This document shows positions 23,216 through 33,219 of a stretch of DNA of 64,000 nucleotides, piece after piece. Under the pieces are notes generated by a model. It was not told the origin of the DNA, did not search any database, and was given only the letters and a program-made list of their open reading frames with translations. Made by a program: the position numbers and the translations under genes. This stretch comes from Chrysopilus asiliformis (Eukaryota > Arthropoda > Insecta > Diptera > Rhagionidae): positions 47,728,032 to 47,792,031 of the forward strand of contig OZ035963.1 in the NCBI GenBank assembly GCA_964034945.1, written 5' to 3'. Within the stretch, counting starts at the first letter, position 1. Every line of letters starts with the position of its first letter.

Positions 23216-23870
23216 TTTAGTTTTCAGTTTTAATACAATGTGTATCGAAATAATAACGATATAACGTAACGAAATGACATTTTTATCGTTATAAAACGGA
23301 ATAAAATTTGAATTTCGTTACATAACGAAATTTTTGTCCCGTTAACTCGTCGTTTTTTTTTAACAACGAAACCGCGGTATAAATCACGATCTGTCGCTCA
23401 TTTAGCACCACTTTGGAAGGTCGCCGTAGAAGAATTTTTTCTTAGTTAGATCAAGACCCAGGTATTCAAACATATTTCATCCCGTCAACTATTCGTTGTT
23501 ATTTTTTGTTCTACGGCTCCCGCTCTATATAACGTTATGATTTTTTTTCCTTTGTCATTCCTGGTACTTTTTTTTGAAATTGTATAAAATCATAAAAAAT
23601 ATTTTATAAATTGCATTTTATGTACTGTGGCCAACTGTGGTCCATTTTATAAATACTTACACTGTGGCCCATTTTTAAGTACTAAAGGTGAATACAAGAA
23701 ATTATCTACGCCGATTATTTTTTTAAAACCTGGACTATTATCAATTTTATAGAGATGAACCGTTTTCAAGAAAATGGCAAAAATCTTTCTAAATTATATG
23801 GGGGAGGAGGGAAGGAGTGATTCAATTTTTGTCACTTTCGGGGTTTAAGTCAGTTCTGTGCGAAATTTAA

Positions 23871-24101
23871 CCCTCTAACCAGAATATTACCGAGAAAAAT
23901 TCACTAAAATATGACTTTCAACTTGCGACAGACCGTAACCAAGACAACGTACAGGGCTAAATTTTTTCCAGCATGTAAAGCGATAACTTACAAAAGTCAG
24001 TGTAAGACGTTCCGGCGATTTCCGGCGATTAAAATTGTTACCCGTTATAAACAAGCGAATTCCCTGAAGCCCGCCTTAAGGCGGGCATTCCGGCTAGAGG
24101 G
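23871..24101. mobile_element. TTAA MITE with CCCTCTA ends
   Basis: 231 bp, ends CCCTCTAACCAGAATA and CATTCCGGCTAGAGGG, TTAA at 23867-23870 and 24102-24105. An inner hairpin CCCGCCTTAAGGCGGG lies near the right end. The 64-codon ORF inside is not a gene. Confidence 0.8.
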
Positions 24102-24105
24102 TTAA

Positions 24106-25110
24106 GGTTTTTAACGCAACATAAATATCCAATTCTTCATCATATGAGGTTTAATTATGCAAGAAAAGTATTATCTCACCGCTAACTAGATACAGTTATG
24201 TTTTGCATATTTAGATATTTTTAGCTCGATTTTTTTTTGAAGTATTTTTGGGTTTGAGTATTAGCATGTATTGATCGAAAGCATTCGCCCTGTGAGACAG
24301 ATGTCGTAGATTCAAACCTTTCGTGCTTATTTCAAGCAAGCTGACTTTATTGATGTTAACGACACCATGAAACTATCACGACATCTGTTGTTGGTGGGTT
24401 GCAACGAAACCTCACTAAGGTTGTTGATGGACTGCAACGAAACCTCACTAATCTATGCAATTCATACGGAAGTGTAGGTGCGCGCAGCAGGGAAATGAAA
24501 TTCTTTTGAAATTTCAATTTAGAACATCTAATCCCACTGTGGCATTTATTGCCATAAATAGATTTTTGCATATATATATATATATATACGAACACATATT
24601 CAACATATGAAATTTATTGTGCCAACGAAATTGAATTTTTTTTTTACCACGCTACTGTCAGTCAAACACATTCAAAATATTGACTGACGATCAATGTTGA
24701 TCACAACGGGTGGTATATTGAAAATTTAATTTCATATTTTTTTTATGATTATTTTGTTTTTCATATTTTAAAGAAAATAAAAAGTCTTCGTTTATTCAGG
24801 CCGCTGAAGAATGTGTCAATCAAAAGCCTTGTTTTTTATTTGTTCTTTTTCAATATTTAACCTTACTGATCTGAAAATGAATCTAACTTGTCAAGATATC
24901 AAAAGTATTGGTTACCTCTGAATATGCGTGGTTATGTATTTTTGAACTCGCCTTTTAATGATGCAGGAGAGAATAATAATCAAAAGGTGTCAATCATAAT
25001 AAAAGATACGCAGTGTTTGATCATGTGAAAAACCGACTTTGATCGCTTATATTGCTTATATCGCTTCAGTCAATTATAATTCTTTTTATACTGATCACGT
25101 ATGTTTTTTT
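24106..25110. other. No recognisable gene
   Basis: AT-rich with a TA run at 24570-24588. The stretch around 24130-24200 shares words (TTTAATTATG...CACCGCTA) with 41400-41450, so it is part of an old dispersed repeat. Confidence 0.4.
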
Positions 25111-25115
25111 AGATG

Positions 25116-25925
25116 CATATACATTCACATTTTTAGGGTGAGGTAAATAGTATAGATCAGTGATTGTGTTGTATCCACATCAACTGGCTGATCAGCTAAA
25201 TTACAAAATGTCTGTAGCCGGGAACGTCGAAGACGAACGCAGATGATGATCATTGCGGCAGCTCCCAATTTTACAAGTTGCAATGGATCTATCTGTAAAT
25301 TGGAGATCTCTTTTTCGTACAGACGTTGTTTAAACTGCCCCTGGAAATTATCCTTTTCGATTGCATCTTGTCCATTGGCTTCTTTTTAATAGCCGCGTAT
25401 CGAATGATCGCTAGGTAGAGATGACTGTGAAAAGTGATCGCGAACACGAATTGAGCCGAGGCAATCTGTCAAGGTGCCATTTAAACGAAAACCATGTGAT
25501 TAAAAGTGGTCAATTTTATTACTACAAATGTAAAATGCTTCCCTTAAAGACATACGCGTACAGCCCAACGTTTGATTCTGAAGATCATTGCGAAAAGCTC
25601 AACTTTTGTATCTGAATTGGTTGGAATGAACATTTGATGGGCAACATTCAACTAGAATGCCACAACCAAAGAAAATATTATTGAAATTAGATGAAGAGGG
25701 GTCAAGAGATTTCCTATATTATGCTAATATTATGGATCTTGAAATTGTAGGTTTACGCCTTGCCGTTTCTTTTCGATTGGAGTTAATGTTGATTTTGTTT
25801 TTCCTTAGTTTCAGTTAAATGTTGTCAGTTGATTCGAGATGTAGAAACTAACCCACCATGAGGTAGGTACATACACGCCTTATTGATTGGTGTTTATTAA
25901 CCACTCGAATTGAAGTCTTTGAATT
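25116..25925 (-). pseudogene. Unassigned spliced protein-coding locus with an in-frame stop
   Basis: Three minus-strand exon-like blocks join in phase 0. 25875-25925 (acceptor CCATTTCAG, donor GTATGT) encodes NSKTSIRVVNKHQSIRR. 25556-25651 (acceptor GGCATTCTAG, donor GTATGT) encodes LNVAHQMFIPTNSDTKVELF and FAMIFRIKRWAVR at its end. The third, from 25424 (acceptor CTTTTCACAG), reads SSLPSDHSIRGY, TAA (25386-25388), then stays open for 80-90 codons to TGA. That open part includes FKQRLYEKEISNLQ, a hydrophobic LVKLGAAAMIIICV and RLRRSRLQTFC. Either the protein ends at the TAA or this is a nonsense-bearing remnant. I do not recognise the family. No upstream start exon was identified. Confidence 0.35.
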
Positions 25926-26224
25926 CTGAAATGGAGTGACGGGAATGATTGCTTATTCCAGTATGACAGTAGTTGGAAATCAACAACATTAAAATCACTC
26001 GTTTGACAGCTAAAAAATGCACATTTCAAGAATAATTACAGCAGAGTAGAAGCAAATCAAAGAAAAAATTAACGACGTTCGGTTCATACAAAATTTTATA
26101 TTGTATCAGTGCAGATTGACATAAATTATGCCGCAGGGTCAAGGGAAATCGCTGCATATTAATGTGAGTGTCGGTGCAAAAGACAAGAGTGATACGACTG
26201 GCTGTAGCAAAAAAAAAATGAGAC

Positions 26225-26410
26225 AAATCTCAAATCTTGTACCGGATTTCTCAATTTAGTATTATAATTCATCAAATACTAGAAACAAATACGTGAAACA
26301 TCATGTACTTCGGTTGGAGGTTGCTGTTAGCTACTTAAAATTCCCCTGCGGCGCATTTTTTCACCGATTTTCCACAAAGGATGCCACAAACGATTTTCCA
26401 CACTCATCTC
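26225..26410. repeat. Family G dispersed repeat, copy 3
   Basis: TTGTACCGGATTTCTCAATT, AGTATTATAATTCATCAAAT, ACTAGAAACAAAT and GGCGCATTTTTTCACC run parallel to copy 2. Ends not defined. Confidence 0.35.
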
Positions 26411-26475
26411 AAAAAATTTTGCCTCTACTAATAGACTAGCGGTTACTTATCGTTCAACTGAGACCTTCCTTTTAA

Positions 26476-26736
26476 CACGTTGGCGGACACTAAAAATTTC
26501 AGGGAGCTGCAAAAATATACAGGCAATTATTTTTGAAACTAGTTGTAATATCCGAAATCTGATTAGACATATATTATAAGAGTAGTCAGAACATCGTATT
26601 TTAACCCTTATTTACAATGAATGTTATAGCATCCACGACGATATATTAATTACAAAAACTGAAGGTTGTTTAAAGTTAAATGAATAAAAATTGGCTTTAA
26701 AATTTAAATGCTATAGCATTCACGTCCGCCAACGTG
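26476..26736. mobile_element. TTAA MITE with CACGTTGGCGGAC ends
   Basis: 261 bp, perfect 13-bp inverted ends CACGTTGGCGGAC, TTAA at 26472-26475 and 26737-26740. The ends resemble those of 62077-62326 (CACGTTCGTGAC), suggesting related TTAA families. Confidence 0.85.
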
Positions 26737-26797
26737 TTAAAGAATAAAGCTCGTCATAGTAGATCCGCTTCAGATTTTGTTAAATAGAATGTGACTG

Positions 26798-28137
26798 CAC
26801 TCAGAGAAATGGAGGCTAACTCGACGACCTACATATGGCGTAATTGGCCTCGGGCAGGAAAATTTAGCCTATGCCAGGCGCGCGTTCGCCTGCATGAGGG
26901 AATGTAAAACTTGTGTTGACCTGTGGCCGGAGAAATTAAGCCACCAGCAGGTGAAGTAGGGCATTGGGAGCTGCACGAGTTGACCTTAGATAGGTATTTC
27001 GAGGATGTAATGTCATGTAATGGAAACCTCTGTCAGCCAGCTAGCGGTCAGAGTTAACCTCCCAAATAGCATTTTAAGCAGCAATTATGGTGTTTATCCC
27101 CATATTTCGTCACCATGCAGATCGCGGCGATAAGCAATTTATGTCGCAAATACGTATTTAGTTGTGCCAACGAGACGCGCAACGAGACCCATAGTGGGGA
27201 ACACTTTTCAGCGGTTTGCGGCGCCGCAAATATAACGACAGGGACGTAATTAGTAGCCTCATGCGCGAGCGTCATCTGACGGCATTATATCACACAATTA
27301 CACAAATCATCGAGCTTTCTCCCTCGAATGCTTGCTAGTAAACAGAGATGAACAAATAAAAACGTAAGCAGAAGACGAACGAGAAAAATCTAATGGCGAC
27401 AAATTAATGGAAACTTTTGTGGTGTTATTTTATAATGGACTTTTCTTCCGGTTGCATGTCGTGATTTTAATTGCCATTAAAATTTTTCGACAATATTGGA
27501 TCTGAAATTTAAACAGATTTTAATGGGCCATCGAATTATTTTGTTTTTAATCAAAAATTTCTTTAATTTTATTTTATCGGTAAAATTTTTTTTTCTTTTG
27601 CAATGAAATTTTGATGCCAATAAAATTATGCTGTTTCAAAAATGTCTGCTATCCACTTTTTATGCAATTTCCTTCAGTCATTCGCCAGAAATAAGAAATT
27701 TAATTCTCGAAACGAAATCGTTTCCATCAAATGTCAGTGAGAAATATGGCGGCTGAAGGCATCAATTTTTTTTTGGTGTTTCTCAGACGGGGAGCTTTAA
27801 TGAAACTTTAGTGGCAGACTATTTCGACCCGAAAACCATCAAATGCTGCTCTATCGCTGCAGGATTTTCATGAAGCGAATGCTGCCCCAAAGATGAACCG
27901 TGGGTCACCAATTTCCCCACTAAAGCAATTGTGGCTTTGCAGACGCATTATTAATCGGTGCGTCGTGTTCGTTACTTCTTTCGCTTCTTGTACGCGGATG
28001 TGAATTATAGGTGTAAATTTTTAGCCCCGATTGCGTAAATTGCTGCATTTTAAAGCCGCAAAGAACAAATCTCATGTTCCCGTACTTTTCGATGCTATTT
28101 GGGCTGACAAAAAGTTGACCTGACATTTTTCTGAGTG
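26798..28137 (+). mobile_element. MITE family A, copy 2, carrying a nested family B element
   Basis: Left end CACTCAGAGAAATGG and right end CATTTTTCTGAGTG match copy 1. TG is duplicated at 26796-26797 and 28138-28139. The element is split after GAGTTAACCT by family B copy 1 and resumes with CTGACAAAAAGTTGACC. The same junction is continuous in copy 1. Confidence 0.85.
27061..28103 (+). mobile_element. Non-autonomous DNA transposon family B, copy 1
   Basis: 1043 bp, 12-bp inverted ends CCCAAATAGCAT...ATGCTATTTGGG, CT duplicated at 27059-27060 and 28104-28105. Because family A copy 1 shows the uninterrupted target, the 2-bp duplication is certain here. The interior has no convincing coding frame. 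The largest open frames are shared, in fragments, by the other three copies. Confidence 0.9.
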
Positions 28138-28458
28138 TGCCATACAAAACTGCCTTGTGTATGAAATAAACGTTAAAATTATAGACATACATAAGGTAAA
28201 GCAGGCTCCGATGACGGTGAGCCAGCTACCATACCAGAAACAGGCTCCTGATGGATTTTCAGGGCAGACATGCCTGACGTATTGGGCGAAAATTAGATGT
28301 GAAAATATCCACAAAAATAATATAATATTTTTGTTATATTATTTTTTGTTTTTGCAGACCTATAAGCCGAGAAATTCCAATAGGAATATTGTTAAAGGCA
28401 AATTTATCATAAACACTGTTCTCATAAATGGCAAAGTGAAGTTCAAATTGGATCACTA
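28138..28458 (+). pseudogene. DUF1091-like gene remnant between transposons
   Basis: Host sequence left between family A/B insertions. A short frame reads VYEINVKIIDIHK to a donor-like GTAAAG at 28196. After a pyrimidine-rich acceptor (TTTTTGCAG, 28349-28357) a phase-0 block reads NRNIVKGKFIINTVLINGKV and KFKLDHY. It is then cut at 28458 by family B copy 2. The G.F.I pattern followed by GKVKF lines up with VFGDFEI...GSIKI of the gene at 31969. Without the insert the frame soon stops. Homology is suggestive only. Confidence 0.3.
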
Positions 28459-29501
28459 CCCAAATAGCATCGAAAAGTACGGGAACATGAGATTTGTTCT
28501 TTGCGGCTTTAAAATGCAGCAATTTACGCAATCGGGGCTAAAAATTTACACCTATAATTCACATCCGCGTAAAAGAAGCGAAAGAAGTGACGAGCGCGTC
28601 GCACCGATTAATAATGCGTCTGCAAAGCCACAATTGCTTTAGTGGGGAAATTGTTGACCCACGGTTTATCTTTGGGGCAACATTCGCTTCATGAAAATTC
28701 CTGCAGCGATAGAGCAGCATTTGATGGTTTTCGGGTCGAAATAGTCTGCCACTAAAGTTTCATTAAAGCTCCCCGTCTGAGAAACACCAAAAAAAAATTG
28801 ATGCCTTCAGCCGCCATATTTCTCACTGACATTTGATGGAAACGATTTCGTTTCGAGAATTAAATTTCTTATTTCTGGCGAATGACTGAAGGAAATTGCA
28901 TAAAAAGTGGATAGCAGACATTTTTGAAACAGCATAATTTTATTGGCATCAAAATTTCATTGCAAAAGAAAAAAAAAATTTACCGATAAAATAAAATTAA
29001 AGAAATTTTTGATTAAAAACAAAATAATTCGATGGCCCATTAAAATCTGTTTAAATTTCAGATCCAATATTGTCGAAAAATTTTAATGGCAATTAAAATC
29101 ACGACATGCAACCGGAAGAAAAGTCCATTATAAAATAACACCACAAAAGTTTCCATTAATTTGTCGCCATTAGATTTTTCTCGTTCGTCTTCTGCTTACG
29201 TTTTTATTTGTTCATCTCTGTTTACTAGCAAGCATTCGAGGGAGAAAGCTCGATGATTTGTGTAATTGTGTGATATAATGCCGTCAGATGACGCTCGCGC
29301 ATGAGGCTACTAATTACGTCCCTGTCGTTATATTTGCGGCGCCGCAAACCGCTGAAAATGTTCCCCACTATGGGTCTCGTTGCGCGTCTCGTTGGCACAA
29401 CTAAATACGTATTTGCGACATAAATTGCTTATCGCCGCGATCTGCATGGTGACGAAATATGGGGATAAACACCATAATTGCTGCTTAAAATGCTATTTGG
29501 G
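28459..29501 (-). mobile_element. Non-autonomous DNA transposon family B, copy 2
   Basis: 1043 bp, same length as copy 1 and inverted relative to it, nearly identical by eye. TA duplicated at 28457-28458 and 29502-29503. Copies 1 and 2 form a 2.4-kb fold-back with a ~355-bp spacer, but different duplications show two separate insertions. Confidence 0.9.
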
Positions 29502-29642
29502 TATGCCCTCCTCTATTCATGGATTTTTTTTGCTGTTTTCTTCAAAATTGTTAGCTAAGATGGTACTACACAAGATCAGCTTTATAATATTGTCTTAAAA
29601 TCTCAATGTTGAACTAGAAATCAAATTTAACATGAGGTAATG

Positions 29643-30133
29643 AGGGTATTCACAATCCTCTTTTAATTTTCGGTATTCGGTATTTTCGGTAATATTAAAA
29701 GACTGAAAATATTCTGCTGTGAACATCCCACAGCACAGATTTGAGAACAGCGCTTTTATTAGATACGTGACCAAATCATGAACTGCGAATTTAATTGTAA
29801 AATATGTCACATACCCGTTAAATCCATGTTTGATGTATTCTTTTGAATTTCTATTGTGGCAACGGCTATCAAAATTGAAAAAAATTGCAGTCCGATGAGA
29901 TAACCAGCGAAAAAATTTGACAACTAAAAACATTACTAGCGCCACCCGCGGTTGATTCTTGATACCGAATACCGAGGCTGAAAAACACGACTCAAGGCAT
30001 GTATACAATTACCGAATCCGGTAATTCATTTTGACATGAACCAAATTACCCTCTCGGTAAAAATCTGTTAAATTTGACTGAATTACCGAGCGGTAAATTT
30101 ACCCGCAATTTAAAAGACGACTGTGAATACCCT
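29643..30133 (+). mobile_element. MITE family M, copy 2
   Basis: Perfect 12-bp inverted ends AGGGTATTCACA/TGTGAATACCCT. TGA flanks both sides if the outer base pair is counted in the duplication (29641-29643, 30133-30135). The interior has repeated GGTATTCGG and ATTACCG words. The 137-codon minus frame is not supported as a gene. Confidence 0.7.
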
Positions 30134-30317
30134 GAATATTTTTTTCACATTCGGCAGGCCACTAGTGGGGAAATAGTAGAAGTATGGCGAATAAAAAAAT
30201 ATGAAGCTGCAAAGCATGAAATATTACACTTTTTTTTCAATTACATACATTTTCAATGCCATTATTTCGTAACTTACTATCTAAAAGGTAAAAAGCATTT
30301 TTCTTTAATCCTTTTTC

Positions 30318-30583
30318 TTAATAAATCCAATTAACTGGTACCCATTGATGTTCGTGACTTAACTGATCTAGCGTTTTAACAACTTTTCGGAACGTTTCGT
30401 CAAAATCTTAGTTAACAATGACCATGTCGAAGAATTTTTCATATTTTCGTTGCAGAATTGAGCTCTCTTCTAGTGTAGCTACCAAATCATCGTCCTCATA
30501 CAGCGATGCAAGAGATTCTAGCGTTCTGGCTTGACGAGAACTGTATCTAATTGAACTTTGTCTATCTAATGTTAAATTCCTGG
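30318..30583 (-). pseudogene. vari-like: C-terminal guanylate-kinase fragment of a varicose/MPP-type MAGUK
   Basis: Read on the minus strand from about 30583: NLTLDRQSSIRYSSRQARTL, then ESLASLYEDDDLVATLEESS, QRKYEKFFDMVIVN, an in-frame TAA, then DFDETFRKVVKTLDQLSHEH and QWVPVNWIY followed by the natural stop (30318-30320). The order and the VNWIY end match the last part of the guanylate-kinase-like domain of membrane-associated scaffold proteins of the varicose/PALS2 group, which organise insect septate junctions. The TAA replaces an expected glutamate codon. Upstream the match stops at an AG (GCATCCAG), compatible with an exon edge. No other exon is visible nearby, so this is a duplicated or displaced exon. 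Confidence 0.75.
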
Positions 30584-30755
30584 ATGCAATACAAACGGAA
30601 ATCCGCCGTTTTCCAATAGATCGCTCTAGCAGTAAAATACGGGTCAAAAATGTCACATCAGAAACATCAAATGATAAGCTAGGCATCTGGCAACAACTCC
30701 TTATCATTAAATTTGTGAATTTTTATCGGCGTCATGTATTTTTTTGTGAGTGAAA

Positions 30756-31325
30756 ATGTCGAAATTTGAGCCAAAGGAGCATCATTTGCAGGAATTTTTT
30801 GCTTTTTGTCTTCAATTCGAAAAAATTTGCAGTTGAGACATTGTAGAAACTTATAAAATGGTAGGGGCTACCGAACACAACTAATGCGTTTGAGCCGAGC
30901 ATTGAAGTAAAAACGGCCACAATTCGAGCCACAATTCGAGCGACAATTCGAGCCACAATTCGACATGACAAATTGATTTTGCAGCACGACAACACTCGGC
31001 CACATGTGGCTTGTGTCGTCAAAACCCAGCTGGAAACACTGAATTGGGGCGTTCTACCCCAACCACCGTATTCTCCAGACATTGCCCCCTCCGACGACCA
31101 CATATTGCGATCGATGACGCATAGCCTGGCTAAGCAACACTTCCGTTCTGGTTCGATTTTTTTCTGGTTCGAATTGGTTTCTGGTTCGAATTGGTTTCTG
31201 GTTCGAATTGGTTCGATTTGTGGATCATCTCAAGAGACGAGCGGTTTTTTCGACGCGGAATCCGTATGCTGCCAGAAAGATGGGAAAAGGTTGTGCCTAG
31301 TGAATGGACAACATTGTGAAGCATA
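30756..31325 (+). pseudogene. DD34D mariner transposase remnant, internally deleted
   Basis: The start MSKFEPKEHHLQEFFAFCLQ decays into stops. From 30973 the frame reads ILQHDNTRPHVACVVKTQLE and PYSPDIAPSDDHILRSM. The aspartate of HDN and that of APSD are separated by 34 residues, as in mariner DD34D transposases. The first catalytic aspartate region is deleted. Two internal expansions are visible: a ~12-bp AATTCGAGCCAC repeat (30919-30963) and a ~16-bp TTCTGGTTCGAATTGG repeat (31144-31212). The latter breaks the C-terminal domain, which ends near GKRLCLVNGQH. Not functional. Confidence 0.8.
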
Positions 31326-31427
31326 AATATGTAAGCATTTTTCCACAAAAAAGCCTCAAATGTCGAAAAAAAACTGCAGTTTTTCATTTGTACTGCCAAT
31401 ATATTTCTATCAAACCAAGCCAGCCAT

Positions 31428-31556
31428 TGGGTGATGTGACAAAAAAATAGCTTTTGCTAAAACTGGTGTTTTTTAGCTAATGTAGTCTGTATGCAGTCTG
31501 CATTAGCTAAAAAACATCAGTTTTAGCAAAAGCTATTTTTTTATTCACATCACCCA
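31428..31556. mobile_element. Palindromic MITE upstream of a DUF1091 gene
   Basis: Arms TGGGTGATGTGACAAAAAAA and complement, with TAGCTTTTGCTAAAACTG inside; loop about 18 bp. ATT may be duplicated if the element starts at GGGTGATG. Lies about 410 bp before the start codon at 31969. Confidence 0.7.
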
Positions 31557-31649
31557 TTGAGTAGAAAAAACAGTTTTTTTTGCAGAATTCCAAAGAAAAA
31601 TCTACCAAAAATATGGTCAAAATTGGAAATTTGATATTTGATGTAGATC

Positions 31650-31827
31650 AGGAGTGGTATTCCGAAACTTGTTTCAAGCGTTTGAATCGAATTAGAAGAA
31701 AAAGTAATATTCGCTAGCTCTGTTTTGCCCTGTCATTTATTTTGGTAGAAACAGAGACAGCGAATACTACTTTTTCTTCTAGCTCGAAACAAACGCTTAA
31801 AACAAGTTACGGAATACCACTCTTGAC
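31650..31827. mobile_element. Second palindromic MITE upstream of a DUF1091 gene
   Basis: Inverted arms TCAGGAGTGGTATTCCGAAA and TACGGAATACCACTCTTGA with further matching AAGAAAAAGTA(A)TATTCGCT. 178 bp. Lies about 140 bp upstream of the start codon at 31969, so it could supply or disturb promoter sequence. Confidence 0.7.
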
Positions 31828-31968
31828 TTAAAATTTTGTGGCGCAAAATTTAATTGACAAATTAAAATAAGTATTACCAGTAGTCCAATGAAGCGTGAAA
31901 ACCGCTTCATCATTGTTAACAAATTACTTCTAGGTCAAAAATAAAATTTCCATAAAGTCTCTAAAAAA

Positions 31969-32584
31969 ATGTCGAACAGGACGTGTCTTACTCCATGGTT
32001 ATTAATTATAACTTTGACAATTTATTTTTCATTCAAGGTTTGTTAAAAAAATATTTTACTAAAGACTAGATTACTAATTTAATTTTTGACATCTAAAGAT
32101 ATTTGAGGTAAATGGCAAAGTTTTCATTGAGAGCTTCAAATTAAAGTATGATCAAAGTTATTTTTCGATAAATCTAACAGTTTTGAAAAAGATCAGCGTT
32201 TTTGGCGATTTCGAGATATTGAAGAGAATTGACAGTTTGGAGGGATCTATAAAGATTGACATCTTAAATAATGGTCGTAAAAACAATATCTTCAATAAAG
32301 ATATCAACGTTTGTGACTCAATGAGTTTGGCTAATACTTTACCAGTCTTGAAAAAATCTCTAGAGGAGACTTTGAAGAAAACAAATATTCCCATGAAATG
32401 TCCAATGATGCCAGGAAAATACTGGATGAAAAACTATACGATTCAATTTCATATAATTCCACGACTTTTCCCGAAATTTCACGCAATCATGGAAAATAAT
32501 TTCAAAATCGAATTAGAAAATGGAACTCTAAAAGAAGTCTTTTACCTTGAAACCATTGTTAAATCACATTTGCCAAAAGTGTAA
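31969..32584 (+). CDS. DUF1091-family secreted protein (gene A), two exons
   Basis: Exons 31969-32037 and 32099-32584 with a 61-bp GT-AG phase-0 intron give 184 residues. Exon 1 (23 codons, MSNRTCLTPWLLIITLTIYF...) is a hydrophobic signal peptide. Exon 2 carries the DUF1091 pattern: ESFKLKYDQSYFSIN, VFGDFEILKRI, a first cysteine at 95 (NVCD), a second at 124 in KCPMMPGKYWMKNY, and a closing IPRLFPKF. The 29-residue cysteine spacing matches genes B and C. DUF1091 proteins are a large insect group that includes CheB-type chemosensory proteins and are thought to adopt an ML-like lipid-binding fold; the ligand here is unknown. Overlapping AATAAA signals lie at 32606-32615. The start is the first ATG in frame with the signal peptide. 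Confidence 0.85.
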
Positions 32585-32605
32585 ATCCTTGGGATGTATT
32601 TTATC

Positions 32606-32615
32606 AATAAATAAA
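32606..32615 (+). terminator. Polyadenylation signals of gene A
   Basis: AATAAATAAA gives two overlapping AATAAA hexamers 22-31 bp after the stop codon of the DUF1091 gene A. Confidence 0.7.
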
Positions 32616-32869
32616 GGCAAAAAGTGTCTATTTGGAAACAAAAATTGTTATTTTATTTTTACCCTGTAGCTTACTGAAGTGAATTGGAAAGTTTCTTCTC
32701 AACGCGAAAACCCCAATCCAATGGAAATTACTCCTAATGGAGTTCAAGTGAATTTTTAGCTCCTTAAAACAAAAATGTCGAAAAAACTCCGCACTATGGT
32801 GTCAAAAAAATTTTTTTTTTTAAATAATACTGCGAGATTCTTACTTTTAGCTATGTTTCCCGGTATTGT

Positions 32870-33190
32870 GCTGAACACAATACAATAAAATATATGTCAA
32901 TCGTTGAAGAATCTAGTAGGGGAGGGGTAGGTCAACAGGGGAGAATATATGAAAGAACCCTCCTGCTGTTGTATTCGATAACAACACAAAAAATTTCAAC
33001 TCGATATTTCTAAACGATGTAGAATCTAGCAGTGAAGGAGGTTTGAGGGGGTAGGTCGAGGGAGTGGAAATATACATGAGAACCTTCCTGGTGTTATACT
33101 AAATACAAGACCAAAAATTTCTACTCGATATCTCAAACAATGAAGAATCTAGCAGAGAAGGGGGGATGATGGTATAGGGTCACGGAGGGG
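32870..33190 (+). repeat. ~118-bp tandem repeat, three units
   Basis: Each unit contains GAAGAATCTAG(C/T)AG, a GGGGAGGGG-like purine block, GAACC(C/T)TCCTG(G/C)TGTT and CTCGATAT(C/T)TC. The units are diverged. This is downstream of gene A; the antisense open frame 33133-33462 overlaps the last unit and is not a gene. Confidence 0.6.
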
Positions 33191-33219
33191 GGCGGGGGAC
33201 TTACAGCGGCACTCAACCA

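Noticed and set aside
30732..31103. 123-codon minus-strand ORF
   Set aside because: Antisense to the mariner remnant and includes its 12-bp tandem repeat.
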